The notes beneath the pieces are model-generated. The model did not search any database. It worked only from the letters and a program-made list of their open reading frames with translations, and had not been told where the DNA came from. A stretch of 64,000 nucleotides of DNA from a virus: IMG/VR virus record IMGVR_UViG_3300043409_002109, positions 1 through 64,000 of that record, one strand, 5' to 3'. Positions 23,827-32,434 of this stretch are shown one piece after another. A program made the translations under genes and the position numbers. Position 1 is the stretch's first letter, and every line of letters starts with the position of its first letter.

Positions 23827-24894
23827 ATGGCTACTTATACTAGACAGAGTGGAGTTCAGGCTGGAAAGGAAATTATCCTTTACGCGATATTCCTCGATGG
23901 CAGCGGCAACCTTATCGCGCCTGATGCGATCCCGGATGTTTATATCTATGACACGTCAGTAGACACAGAGACGATTCAAGATGAGATTGACTCTACTCTG
24001 TACACTAGCGCCGTAGATGGGCCCCTAACGCCTACCCTCCTATCTACGGGGTATTATAAATTAGAGTATATTCCTGCTGCTGGGAGTGATGCTGGAACCT
24101 GGCACGATGTTTGGGTAGCCGATATTCAGACAGTAGAAGCTACCGACATACTAAGTTTCAATGTGAGTATCACAACGAGTATTAGTGTTCAGCCTATTGG
24201 GAATAATACCATGATAATCATTGAGCTTGATTCTACGATAGCCAATGTCGGAGCTACTGCAACATTGGGTGAAGACACAAAGCTGTTCTTTACAACGACT
24301 TATTCCCCTCTCTACGCCTCTCCAGATCTAGTCAGAATGGAGGTGGGGAGGTGGATCGAGCATATACCAGATGACACCCTCGCTCTTATGATTCACTGGG
24401 CGAGTAAAGAGGCTGACTTTATTAATGGTGCTCAGGCGGCGCGTAGCTCTGATCTGAAGTTTGCTAAGACTAAATTCGTTATCTATGATTCGATTATCAA
24501 GTGCTTAATGATGCCTGGAGGAGGAGTCATTTCAGCTGCTGAGTCTACCAACGCAGGGAAGAAACAACTAGGGGATCTACTTATCCAAGGCGGTTCAGGG
24601 ACCGCCGCTGCAATAGATGAAGCTTCTCTGGCTTGGTTACAGGAGCAGAGGAGAGAGTGGTTCAGAGTAGTTAATGCGGGGGCTCTAATTGTCCCCGGAG
24701 GTTCATTCGCACCCACCTTCGCTATGAAAGGGAGATATGATCCAGACAGGCCTATGCAGGGCAGACTCTGGGAGAATCCTCGTGACGTGAATTACGCTGT
24801 ACCCACTGTTAATGGACGGGATACATCCTGGGCTCCAGATGGCCGTCGGCGCTATCGCGGTAGACTCGGATTCAGGGGGCGCAATGGGGGTTAG
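23827..24894 (+). CDS. Head-tail adaptor-like protein with N-terminal Ig-like domain
   Basis: A 355-residue protein. The first 125 residues form a beta domain resembling an Ig-fold (AGKEIILYAIFLDGSGNLI, GYYKLEYIP); from about residue 165 a helical part with RMEVGRWIEHIPDDTLALMI and MIHWASKEADFI resembles small head-tail adaptor (gp6 or gp15-type) proteins that bind the portal. The C-terminal 60 residues are rich in Arg, Gly and Asp. Position after the capsid gene fits the neck. The start follows a GGAG that overlaps the previous stop codon. The adaptor identity is inferred from shape and order. Confidence 0.5.
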   Translation: MATYTRQSGVQAGKEIILYAIFLDGSGNLIAPDAIPDVYIYDTSVDTETIQDEIDSTLYTSAVDGPLTPTLLSTGYYKLEYIPAAGSDAGTWHDVWVADIQTVEATDILSFNVSITTSISVQPIGNNTMIIIELDSTIANVGATATLGEDTKLFFTTTYSPLYASPDLVRMEVGRWIEHIPDDTLALMIHWASKEADFINGAQAARSSDLKFAKTKFVIYDSIIKCLMMPGGGVISAAESTNAGKKQLGDLLIQGGSGTAAAIDEASLAWLQEQRREWFRVVNAGALIVPGGSFAPTFAMKGRYDPDRPMQGRLWENPRDVNYAVPTVNGRDTSWAPDGRRRYRGRLGFRGRNGG

Positions 24895-25504
24895 GCCTGC
24901 AATGTTCAAGGCCGGGCGCTCACGTCGCCCAGCAACAGTGCCCTCTGCATCTTCTTATATGAACGGAGAGATCGATCTTCGTGAAGAGTTCGATAAGATT
25001 ATGTATGGCCCTGACGGAGACGGAGAGGGCAGGCACGGCCATCCTTGTCTTATTCGCCGGGTAAGGAGAGACAGTAGTGGCTACCCCGTTAAGTGTACTT
25101 GTGCGGTAGCTAGTCCTAATGGGCAGGGAAACCCAGATTGTAACTACTGTTTAGCCGAAGGCTATCTTTGGGACGAGGAATGGGCTATCACCTTCTCTAT
25201 GTACGTTGGCCCAGACGGCGGCAAGGCTAACCGTTATATTCGGATGCAGCCTGGTAGTATAAAGACAGACTATCTACTCTTCTTCCTTAGATACGATCTA
25301 GATATAAAATATAATGATAAAATTATTGAAATAGTGCTGGACGAAGAGGGCGAAGTAGTTTTAAATGCTAATAATACTTTTATTCGAGAGACTATTTATA
25401 AACCTGAAACTATTGTAAAATATCGTTCAGATAATGGTCGCATTGAGTACTTAGCAGTTTACTGTAGAGAAGAAGATTCTATAAGGAATGACAATCCGGT
25501 ATGA
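24884..25504 (+). CDS. Neck protein with a Cys motif
   Basis: A 206-residue protein. I start it at the ATG at 24884, which is preceded by GGGGG and overlaps the previous gene by 11 bases; a longer form reaching 24812 would lie wholly inside that gene. CTCAVASPNGQGNPDCNYC (about residues 70-88) could bind zinc. The C-terminal half is beta-rich with acidic residues. Probably a head-completion or head-tail joining protein, judging from its place between adaptor and sheath genes; no family was recognised. Confidence 0.5.
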   Translation: MGVRPAMFKAGRSRRPATVPSASSYMNGEIDLREEFDKIMYGPDGDGEGRHGHPCLIRRVRRDSSGYPVKCTCAVASPNGQGNPDCNYCLAEGYLWDEEWAITFSMYVGPDGGKANRYIRMQPGSIKTDYLLFFLRYDLDIKYNDKIIEIVLDEEGEVVLNANNTFIRETIYKPETIVKYRSDNGRIEYLAVYCREEDSIRNDNPV

Positions 25505-26271
25505 GCAGCAAAACTACATCTCAGCTATTTGAAACAATAGAGACACGACTCCTAGAAGAAGATAATCTTTTTTCTGTTACTATTGTAGATCCTAGCGGGA
25601 ACGAGCATCTAGTTGGTTCTACCGAGATAGTTAATCCTTTTGAATTTGATTCCAAAAGGTTTATCCCCAATGCCCAGCCTATGGACCTGGATCGTTTCAT
25701 AGAAGTAGCGAATGATGTTATCCAATACGCCCAGGAGAGGGAGGCTGTTCCCGAGAACCTAAGAGTTGAACTCATAGGAGAATATCCTCGGGATGACTTT
25801 TCTGCCTATAGAGGCGGTGCCGAAGTGATCACTTGGAGACTCGTCTCCAGAGAGCCCGCGAAGATGAATGCAAAAGGAACTGGTAGACCGCAAAGAGCGG
25901 CAGGTTTTTCTTACGACTTGCAGAATTCTTCCTATCCGAATAAAGTGATCACTGTACAAACTCGTCCGTTAGACCACATCATTGAATTTGTTGTTTGGTC
26001 GAAGGACGCTGGCAAAGCTAATCGCAGAGCCATGTGGTTAGAAAGACTTTTTATCGCCCACTCCTGGGCATTCAAAATTCAAGGAGCAGACAGATTCTTT
26101 TTTGAGAAACGACTCGCTGACAATTACCGCACAACTGGGGGGCAACCAATCTATGAACGGGCCCTTCGATTTCAAGTTCGCTTGATGGAATTCCAGGTAA
26201 TAGCAGATCCAATGATTCGTCATATCACTTTTGAATTGGGTCTCAAAACTTTTTCAGATGATGACAATTAA
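25501..26271 (+). CDS. Probable tail terminator / neck protein
   Basis: A 256-residue protein overlapping the previous gene by the ATGA junction. The sequence has a helical N-terminus (about residues 1-40) and a mixed middle with HIIEFVVWSKDAGKANRRAMWLE (shown here by position 161-183), a pattern of strand, loop and helix found in tail terminator proteins that cap the tube and sheath and meet the head. It comes just before the sheath gene, the usual place. I rate this as position-based, with modest sequence support. Confidence 0.45.
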   Translation: MSSKTTSQLFETIETRLLEEDNLFSVTIVDPSGNEHLVGSTEIVNPFEFDSKRFIPNAQPMDLDRFIEVANDVIQYAQEREAVPENLRVELIGEYPRDDFSAYRGGAEVITWRLVSREPAKMNAKGTGRPQRAAGFSYDLQNSSYPNKVITVQTRPLDHIIEFVVWSKDAGKANRRAMWLERLFIAHSWAFKIQGADRFFFEKRLADNYRTTGGQPIYERALRFQVRLMEFQVIADPMIRHITFELGLKTFSDDDN

Positions 26272-26294
26272 TTCCTTTTTAGGAGGTTACTAAG

Positions 26295-28631
26295 ATGCCT
26301 TATGAAAGCCTCGGTGGCGTAAAGGGTTCATTCGTAGACGGGACTCTAAAGACTCCTCGCACGACTGACCAGCCTCGCGTTCTTGTAATTGGTCCTGCCA
26401 CCTCTGGCACTACCAATGATCTTTATTTTGTGACTAACAGTGCTGCCGCCGAACGTGAGTTCGGAGCAGAGACTCCAGTGCTTCGGGGCGTGCATGAGCT
26501 TCTTGCTCAGGGTGCTACTAACGTAGCCATTATGCGCTCTGGCGGCAGTGCAGGTAGCTTAGTCCTCGCAGACACGGATGGTAATGAGATTACCTTCACT
26601 CCTGCCTCTTTCGATGACGAGATTCTTTCTCGTTACGCCTTAATTATAGAAAACGATGGCACGACCAATCGGTTCCTAGTCTACGACTTAACTGATGAGA
26701 GCTTCGTATACGATACTTCAGAAATTGAAGTCATCAATAGCGACGTGATGCAGGTCGAGGGTGAAGAGGATATCGTTGATCTCTGGGAGCTAAATGACCG
26801 GACTGATCCTACAGCTGCTATCGATATGGCCACTATCGTCTCTGGCGATATAACTACAGACGGCGATCCTGTAGTCCTCACTCAGACTGAGGGCACTGAC
26901 GGCACTAACCCTTCTCTTGTCGAGCGCTATGCGGCCCTCAACACAACCTACCATGGGTTAGACTACAAGGATGCTGATTTCCTTCTCCCTAAAGATGTCT
27001 TTATCGATGATGCGAACATCGCAGACGATGCAGCTGCAGCTACCTATGGCTACTACTGGGCAGGCGTTCCTGCTGCTGGTAGCTCTAAAGACAAGCTAGG
27101 CTATCTCTGGCAGTATGTGTATAAGGGTCGAATCTTTACCTACTTCACCGACACCGCAACCTACCACTCGGTAGCTACTGCTGCTGCTTCGAAGACCGTG
27201 AATACCAACTTAGTCTTTACTTGCTCTGTTGCAGGTAAGGGCGGAAACGCTAATACTCTTGAGATTGTTCTCCACGCTAGTACCCAGTCCACTGTCATTA
27301 CTGAAAACTCAGATGGTGGCTTAGACATCTTGGTGACAACTGTTTCGGGCACTACGAACGGCACCGCAGTCAGCACACACATCCAAGCAGCTCTAGATGC
27401 ATTTGTCCACAGCACAGGCGCAGTAGGTTCTGACCTCATGACTGTAACTGGCGGTGGTACTGCAATCACTCTAGCAGTAGCCAAGAGCAACTTCACCGGT
27501 GGTACTGGTGGTCATGCACTTACTCACACTCAGCTCACTAGTGAGGCAACTCCTTCTGCGGTCAGTGCGCTCTTTGCTCTCCAGACCACGAATGATTCTG
27601 ATGCTCAGCTCCGTGAGTGTAACTTCGCTCATCAACTAGCAAGCTTCTGCGATCTTGCTAGCACGAATTGGACAGCAGTCCAGGGCGTAATCTCCTTTAA
27701 AGGTCCTAGCGCATATGGCCGTGTACAAGTTGCTGACTGGGTTGGATCACTTCCTGAATTCTCCGATAACGGACAAGAAGAATATATTGATGCTCCTGGC
27801 GATAACGGCTCGGGTCTCTTGGGACAGAAATTACTTGTGGGTAAGTCTGTTTCATCGGCTGGTTATCGAGATGCTCTAGTCTCGGGTGGAAACTCGACCG
27901 ACTCTCTCGCATGGGGTGGTATAATCAAGACCAAGGGTGCTAGCTTACCTAACACCACTCACTTCCCCTATGGCATTGATGATGGCGACGAGGCAGTTGA
28001 CTCTAACCAATCACCAGTTGACATCGGTAAATTTGTGTACGTCACTGGCGACTACGTTATCCACACCAACTCATACAATGGTGGGTCTACTTACCGGGGA
28101 GATATCGCTGGTACTTTCCTTGGAAAGACTGTGACCCTACAGCCAAACGTTGAGCCTATTGGACAGCAAGGCCGCGTAAAGAGAATCCAGCTTGGTCGTC
28201 GTATCCACAGCACTCAGCTTGATTCACTAGCCAAGGCTCGTATTATCGCTCTTCGTAGAGAAGAAGGTGGTACCGAACTTACGTTCACCACAGCCAAGAC
28301 TGTAGCGCACCCTGGCTCTGATTACGCACGGATGAGCACCATGCGCTGCGTCAATAAGCACCTCCAGGATATCCGGCAGATCTGTCGCCCCTACATAGGC
28401 AAGGCATTCAATTCCAAATCCTTAATCTCTATCCAGTCTGCTGTTGATCAGTATCTCCAGCAGTCCCGTGTAGATGGGTTTAACGAAGGAGCCGTGGCCT
28501 CGATTAGCTATACTCGCGCTTCCAAGATCCTTGGACAGCTTACTATAAAACTTAAAATGGTACCTCCTTTCACTATCGATACCATTACCGTTGAAACCAC
28601 TATGGCCGCTGATGAAAGCGAGCTTAGCTAA
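26295..28631 (+). CDS. Tail sheath protein
   Basis: A 778-residue contractile sheath protein. The N-terminal part (VLVIGPATSGTTNDLYFVTN and a helix LRGVHELLAQGATNVAIM) and the C-terminal part (about 620-778: GRVKRIQLGRRIHSTQ, DYARMSTMRCVNKHLQDIR, VASISYTRASKILGQLTIKL) follow the sheath family; the C-terminal strands swap with neighbouring subunits. A threonine- and glycine-rich beta insertion of about 120 residues (290-411) makes it longer than most sheaths and may be a surface domain. The gene has a perfect AGGAGG 10 bases before the ATG, as expected of a highly expressed protein. Confidence 0.9.
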   Translation: MPYESLGGVKGSFVDGTLKTPRTTDQPRVLVIGPATSGTTNDLYFVTNSAAAEREFGAETPVLRGVHELLAQGATNVAIMRSGGSAGSLVLADTDGNEITFTPASFDDEILSRYALIIENDGTTNRFLVYDLTDESFVYDTSEIEVINSDVMQVEGEEDIVDLWELNDRTDPTAAIDMATIVSGDITTDGDPVVLTQTEGTDGTNPSLVERYAALNTTYHGLDYKDADFLLPKDVFIDDANIADDAAAATYGYYWAGVPAAGSSKDKLGYLWQYVYKGRIFTYFTDTATYHSVATAAASKTVNTNLVFTCSVAGKGGNANTLEIVLHASTQSTVITENSDGGLDILVTTVSGTTNGTAVSTHIQAALDAFVHSTGAVGSDLMTVTGGGTAITLAVAKSNFTGGTGGHALTHTQLTSEATPSAVSALFALQTTNDSDAQLRECNFAHQLASFCDLASTNWTAVQGVISFKGPSAYGRVQVADWVGSLPEFSDNGQEEYIDAPGDNGSGLLGQKLLVGKSVSSAGYRDALVSGGNSTDSLAWGGIIKTKGASLPNTTHFPYGIDDGDEAVDSNQSPVDIGKFVYVTGDYVIHTNSYNGGSTYRGDIAGTFLGKTVTLQPNVEPIGQQGRVKRIQLGRRIHSTQLDSLAKARIIALRREEGGTELTFTTAKTVAHPGSDYARMSTMRCVNKHLQDIRQICRPYIGKAFNSKSLISIQSAVDQYLQQSRVDGFNEGAVASISYTRASKILGQLTIKLKMVPPFTIDTITVETTMAADESELS

Positions 28632-28642
28632 GGAGATAACTT

Positions 28643-29299
28643 ATGGCAATTTCATATCCTACTTCATCTTTGGCCCTCAGCCGTCAGTACACCTCCTTTA
28701 GCGGTTGCGATATTCGCGCCGTTGTCGGTGGAAAGTCGATTGGGACACTCCAAGGTATTTCCTATGCCGTTCAGCGAGAGAAGGCTCCAATCTATGTGAT
28801 GGGTAGAGTAGATCCTCTATCCTTCTCAAGAGGGAAGCGCGGTATCGCTGGCACGATTATCACTCTGATGCTTGATTCGCACATCATCAAAGATCCAGAT
28901 TCACCTTTCTCAGACATGGGATTGATTGTGGATAAGGATGAGATCGTTGCTAGTCCAGATGACCTCACCTTGGCAGAAACTTCCGGCGAATTACCCGACC
29001 TAGACTCTGTTGAGAGCGGCTTCGCCTTTGACTCTACTAATCTTGATGACGCTTACACTCTCGCAAGCGCTTGGTATGTAGATCAGCTTCCTCCTTTCGA
29101 TATCGTCATCGTGGCTGCGAATGAGTACGGCAAATCCGCCACCATGCGTATCTACGGCGTAGAGATCTTAAACGAAGGTTCTGGCTTCAGTATCGATGAC
29201 ATCGTTATTGAAAATCAGATGACCTACGTATGTAGAACCATACTTCCCTGGCAGAAAATGGGCGAGTGGGATTCTGGTGGTACCTTTAAGAAGGCCTAA
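28643..29299 (+). CDS. Tail tube protein
   Basis: A 218-residue protein directly after the sheath gene, the usual place of the tube protein. Its pattern, SYAVQREKAPIYVMG then GKRGIAGTIITLML, later PPFDIVIVAANEYGKSATM and GSGFSIDDIVIENQ, recurs in the two genes that follow, so the three are probably paralogues. The tube is the hollow core that carries DNA. GGAGA precedes the ATG; a terminator and a promoter lie after the gene. Confidence 0.8.
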   Translation: MAISYPTSSLALSRQYTSFSGCDIRAVVGGKSIGTLQGISYAVQREKAPIYVMGRVDPLSFSRGKRGIAGTIITLMLDSHIIKDPDSPFSDMGLIVDKDEIVASPDDLTLAETSGELPDLDSVESGFAFDSTNLDDAYTLASAWYVDQLPPFDIVIVAANEYGKSATMRIYGVEILNEGSGFSIDDIVIENQMTYVCRTILPWQKMGEWDSGGTFKKA

Positions 29300-29322
29300 G
29301 TAACACACGGCTAGATAAGTTA

Positions 29323-29354
29323 GAGCCCAAGAGTTTTCTTGGGCTCTTTCTTTT
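29323..29354 (+). terminator. Intrinsic terminator after the tube gene
   Basis: A perfect 10-bp stem (29323-29332 with 29337-29346), four-base loop GTTT and the tail TTTCTTTT. It ends the sheath-tube transcript, at least in part, and stands upstream of a promoter-like sequence for the genes that follow. Confidence 0.85.
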
Positions 29355-29370
29355 GCTTAAAAATTTGCAC

Positions 29371-29399
29371 TTACGCTTATTCTTCCTGCCTGCTATTAT
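29371..29399 (+). promoter_or_regulatory. Candidate extended -10 promoter
   Basis: TTACGC (29371-29376), a 17-base spacer and TATTAT (29394-29399) with TG one base upstream of the -10 box (TGCTATTAT). The -35 match is weak but the extended -10 is good, and the start codon of the next gene, with GAGGTG before it, lies 27 bases downstream. It follows a terminator, so the second tube-like gene can be transcribed separately from the sheath and tube. Confidence 0.6.
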
Positions 29400-29426
29400 A
29401 AGTAACTAACTCATTATGAGGTGTAA

Positions 29427-30224
29427 ATGTCGCAGCTGACTCCATATCGTTACTCTTATTCTGGAGCAGACACTAAAGTTTTTGCCCGGCTCTCAGGCTA
29501 TCCGGAGACACTTCACCAGATAGAAAGTGTCCATACTGTTTCAGCTTCTGTCCATGAGGCGAAAGGTCAAGCCCGTGCCTTAGGCTATAGGGGAATTAAA
29601 GGCATCAGTCGAGGGGTGAGGACTATAGCAGGCAGCATGATATTAACTATTGTAGAGGATCATCCTCTCAGACAGCTTATGATCCATGCGGCTGAGAAAT
29701 TAAACGAATACCGCGGCGGGTGGTCGATGGACCAGAACGACATAGGTACTGGAACCGTTATAGAGAAAGTCAATCATGCGAACAGACTGGCTGAACTCCT
29801 ACCTCCTATAGATATTCTGTTATTTTATGTAGCGGAGGGAGGCGGGTTCTCGGCTTCTACGAAACTTTCTGGAACGACCCTTTACGCGGAGCTGGCTGAA
29901 TTCAGTGGAGCTGGTATGGTTATCGAGGGTATCGATTTCGTAGATTCAGGTATGGTTACCTCTGTCAATGATATTGTTTCTGAGATCACGCTCTCTTTCT
30001 TAGCTAGAGACTTCAAGCCAATTTCATTGAACAAATTCGAAGTGGGGGACCGAGAGCCCGGCTGGGAGGTTATGCAGGCCGGCGAATTGCGCCGCCAACA
30101 CTCAGAACTAGAGAAGGTCCTTTACGGAGATTTTGGAAGGGCTATGACAGACGCGCAGCGTAGAGCGGCAATAGCTAGTGTTGGGGTAGATGGGCTTATC
30201 CGGATCTCAGGAGGACCTATATAA
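29427..30224 (+). CDS. Second tube-like tail protein
   Basis: A 265-residue paralogue of the tube protein: SASVHEAKGQARALGYR, GVRTIAGSMILTIVED, PPIDILLFYVAEGG and SVNDIVSEITLSFLARDFKP match the tube pattern. The last 70 residues (VGDREPGWEVMQAGELRRQ and onward) are an extra, charged helical tail. It may be a tube initiator or baseplate-tube junction protein such as gp48/gp54 of T4, judged by position and similarity only. It is expressed behind its own promoter-like sequence, and ends one base into the start of the third copy. Confidence 0.7.
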   Translation: MSQLTPYRYSYSGADTKVFARLSGYPETLHQIESVHTVSASVHEAKGQARALGYRGIKGISRGVRTIAGSMILTIVEDHPLRQLMIHAAEKLNEYRGGWSMDQNDIGTGTVIEKVNHANRLAELLPPIDILLFYVAEGGGFSASTKLSGTTLYAELAEFSGAGMVIEGIDFVDSGMVTSVNDIVSEITLSFLARDFKPISLNKFEVGDREPGWEVMQAGELRRQHSELEKVLYGDFGRAMTDAQRRAAIASVGVDGLIRISGGPI

Positions 30225-30922
30225 TGATGAATTATCCGTATGAATACTTTTGTGGTGCGAATGTTGTTGTATATCTAAGTGACTTTCCGCTTCTTGAGGC
30301 GAGCGGATTTTCTTACTCGATAAGAGAATCTAAGAGGCCTATATACGGTTATTCTAGTCGGCACTTTGATGCAGTGGCGCGCGGCCAGGTCCTCGTTGAG
30401 GGGACTCTAGTTATCAACTATGTCCATCAGGACTACCTGTTCTATGCTGCTTCCCTAGCTGCTGGGCAAGACCCAGCGACCCTGAAGCAGCCCACTGTAG
30501 AGGGGCCCCTACCAAGCACCTTCACAGACTCTAGCGGAAAGACTGCATCTCAGATCGTGGGAACGAGTGGTGGAATTGTTGATCCCGATACAATAGCGAG
30601 ATTAGAAGATACTGCGGGATGGAATAAGCAGGCATCAGATCTGTCCTCTAGTATATTCAGTGGACTCTCATCAACCAACAACCTCCATGACGGGGGTGGG
30701 TTTGAGATTAGAGTAAGTTTTGGAAACCCAACTGCTTATACTCCCAATGGGCATACTGGACTTGTGCTTAGGCGTGTGCATTTTACTGGTAGAGCTAAGA
30801 CAATTCAGATTGACGCCGAGACTATAGTTGAGGCATACTCTTTCTTAGCTAGAGACGTTACATCTACACTAAATCCACCGCAGCCTTCGCTCCAATTGAG
30901 TAGTGCGGCGGCAGATCAATAA
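30224..30922 (+). CDS. Third tube-like tail protein
   Basis: A 232-residue paralogue of the two preceding proteins, with FSYSIRESKRPIYGYSSRHF, QVLVEGTLVINYVH, GGGFEIRVSFG and VEAYSFLARDV. It has a longer insertion in the middle (about residues 85-150) with many Ser, Asp and Thr. Candidate for the tube tip, tube initiator, or a tail junction protein. It starts on the last base of the preceding stop codon. A short gap with a weak ribosome site separates it from the chaperone-like genes. Confidence 0.7.
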   Translation: MMNYPYEYFCGANVVVYLSDFPLLEASGFSYSIRESKRPIYGYSSRHFDAVARGQVLVEGTLVINYVHQDYLFYAASLAAGQDPATLKQPTVEGPLPSTFTDSSGKTASQIVGTSGGIVDPDTIARLEDTAGWNKQASDLSSSIFSGLSSTNNLHDGGGFEIRVSFGNPTAYTPNGHTGLVLRRVHFTGRAKTIQIDAETIVEAYSFLARDVTSTLNPPQPSLQLSSAAADQ

Positions 30923-30951
30923 AATAAATATACCAGGAATGAAGATAATTT

Positions 30952-31728
30952 ATGGCAAGTTTAACAAAGCGTCAGCGCGAAGCGTTGATGAAGAATTCTC
31001 CTACACCAGAAGATATTTTAGGAAATACTTCTTATGTGAAGGAACTAAATGAAGAGATAGCTGGCTCATATAATCAGAGGCAGGCCGCAGAAGAGGCTGC
31101 TAAGGACCCTACTCTTTTTAATGTAAACCCTTTTGATTTTAAGGAAGACTCTATGAGCGAAGCTCCTGATACCTACGTTGCGCCTGTTGAGACAGACGAT
31201 GAGCTTGATGCTGAATTAATCAAGATGACTAAGCAGCTTGAGAAGGAGCGGCGCATACGTGAAGCTGCAGCAGCGAAGTCAGAGGCTACCACCCCCAAGC
31301 AGGAAGAGAAAACTCAGGAAGAGCTGATTCGTGAGCAGATATTAGAGATGCTTAAGAAGACGAAAGGCGCTCCTAATGAAGCGGGCATTGCTAAACTAAA
31401 GCAGCAGTACGGGGAGAATGGTGTCCACGTTGTAGCTCTGGGTGAGGGCGATGTCTACATCTTCACCCACCTCCGGCGAGGCCAGTGGAAGAAGATCCAG
31501 GAGTTTGTCAGCAAGGCCGCTCAGACAGAGGCGTTTGCTGGTAAAGCCGATGACATGCTCAAAGAGAAAGTCTTGGGCCGCTGCGTCTTATTCCCTCAGG
31601 GTATAGATAGTGAGGTCTTCCTTTACAACTCACGGGCTGGTGTTATCGACACACTCTTCGAGCTTATCATGCTCAATAGCTATTTCTTAACACCTCAGCA
31701 GTCTCTACAGCTTTCAGTTAGTTTATAG
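30952..31728 (+). CDS. Putative tail assembly chaperone, first gene
   Basis: A 258-residue protein with a long charged N-terminal half (coiled-coil, Ala/Glu/Lys-rich, about residues 20-135) and a compact C-terminal part (residues 140-258, VHVVALGEGDVYIFTHLRRG, VLGRCVLFPQGIDSEVFLYN). Tail assembly chaperones that coat the tape measure lie at just this point, between tube and tape-measure genes. The match is by position and by the shape of the C-terminal domain. In many phages two chaperones are made by a frameshift; here the second gene has its own start. Confidence 0.5.
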   Translation: MASLTKRQREALMKNSPTPEDILGNTSYVKELNEEIAGSYNQRQAAEEAAKDPTLFNVNPFDFKEDSMSEAPDTYVAPVETDDELDAELIKMTKQLEKERRIREAAAAKSEATTPKQEEKTQEELIREQILEMLKKTKGAPNEAGIAKLKQQYGENGVHVVALGEGDVYIFTHLRRGQWKKIQEFVSKAAQTEAFAGKADDMLKEKVLGRCVLFPQGIDSEVFLYNSRAGVIDTLFELIMLNSYFLTPQQSLQLSVSL

Positions 31729-31735
31729 GCTTAAG

Positions 31736-32422
31736 ATGATAGATGTAGACGCCCTCCTCGAATCCGAGGGGTTGTACATAACAACCATGCCTGATGGGCG
31801 AAGCTATACCTATCGTTTACTTGGTCTAAAGGAATACCGGATATTCAAGGCCCTCAGGGAGACTGGGGTTCTTTCTAGGTATCACCTCCACGATAAGGTT
31901 TTTGATCGTTGCTATCTTGGCAACCCAGACATGATCGATGGAGACACTCCAGCAGGGTATACCCTGTCTATTGGGGAACTGATTATGTGGCTGAGTGGTG
32001 ATGGCGCCACTCACGGAGATAAAGAGGATTTAGAGAACGCTCGGATGATGTATCAGGGCGATACCGTGTATGAACATATGAGGAGAGTATGTCTTCGGGC
32101 ATTTCCCTCTTACAAAATTGAAGATTTAGATAGGTGGACGAGACCGCTACTTCTACAAAGATTCGTTATAGCCGAACATATGCTTGCGGAGACTGGAGAA
32201 TACCAGCCCATTGAACTTAAGAATATTATGACCGCCGAGCAGAAGGCCAAACACCAGAAGAGACAGGAAGCTCCTGGTGGAGGTATCGACTTTGCTCGTG
32301 AGAATGCGGGGCTAAGTAAGGAGATGGCGGGGGCTGAAGGCCACGATGTATTCGACTTGCCTCCTGATCAATTCCAAAGGAAAATGAGGATCGCGCAGAG
32401 AATGGACAGACAACGTGCTTAG
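31736..32422 (+). CDS. Putative tail assembly chaperone, second gene
   Basis: A 228-residue protein with a helical N-terminus (GLKEYRIFKALRETGVLSRYH), an acidic middle, and a charged C-terminal half (HQKRQEAPGGGIDFARENAG). Its place directly upstream of the tape-measure gene fits a tail assembly chaperone. The ATG follows the stop of the first chaperone-like gene by seven bases, without any slippery sequence that I can see in the overlap. Identification is positional and uncertain. Confidence 0.45.
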   Translation: MIDVDALLESEGLYITTMPDGRSYTYRLLGLKEYRIFKALRETGVLSRYHLHDKVFDRCYLGNPDMIDGDTPAGYTLSIGELIMWLSGDGATHGDKEDLENARMMYQGDTVYEHMRRVCLRAFPSYKIEDLDRWTRPLLLQRFVIAEHMLAETGEYQPIELKNIMTAEQKAKHQKRQEAPGGGIDFARENAGLSKEMAGAEGHDVFDLPPDQFQRKMRIAQRMDRQRA

Positions 32423-32434
32423 AGGAGATAGCAA

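Noticed and set aside
23819-23827. Read-through or frameshift joining 22697-23818 to 23827-24894
   Set aside because: The two genes are in different frames, the second has a good GGAG site inside the first's stop region, and no slippery sequence is visible.
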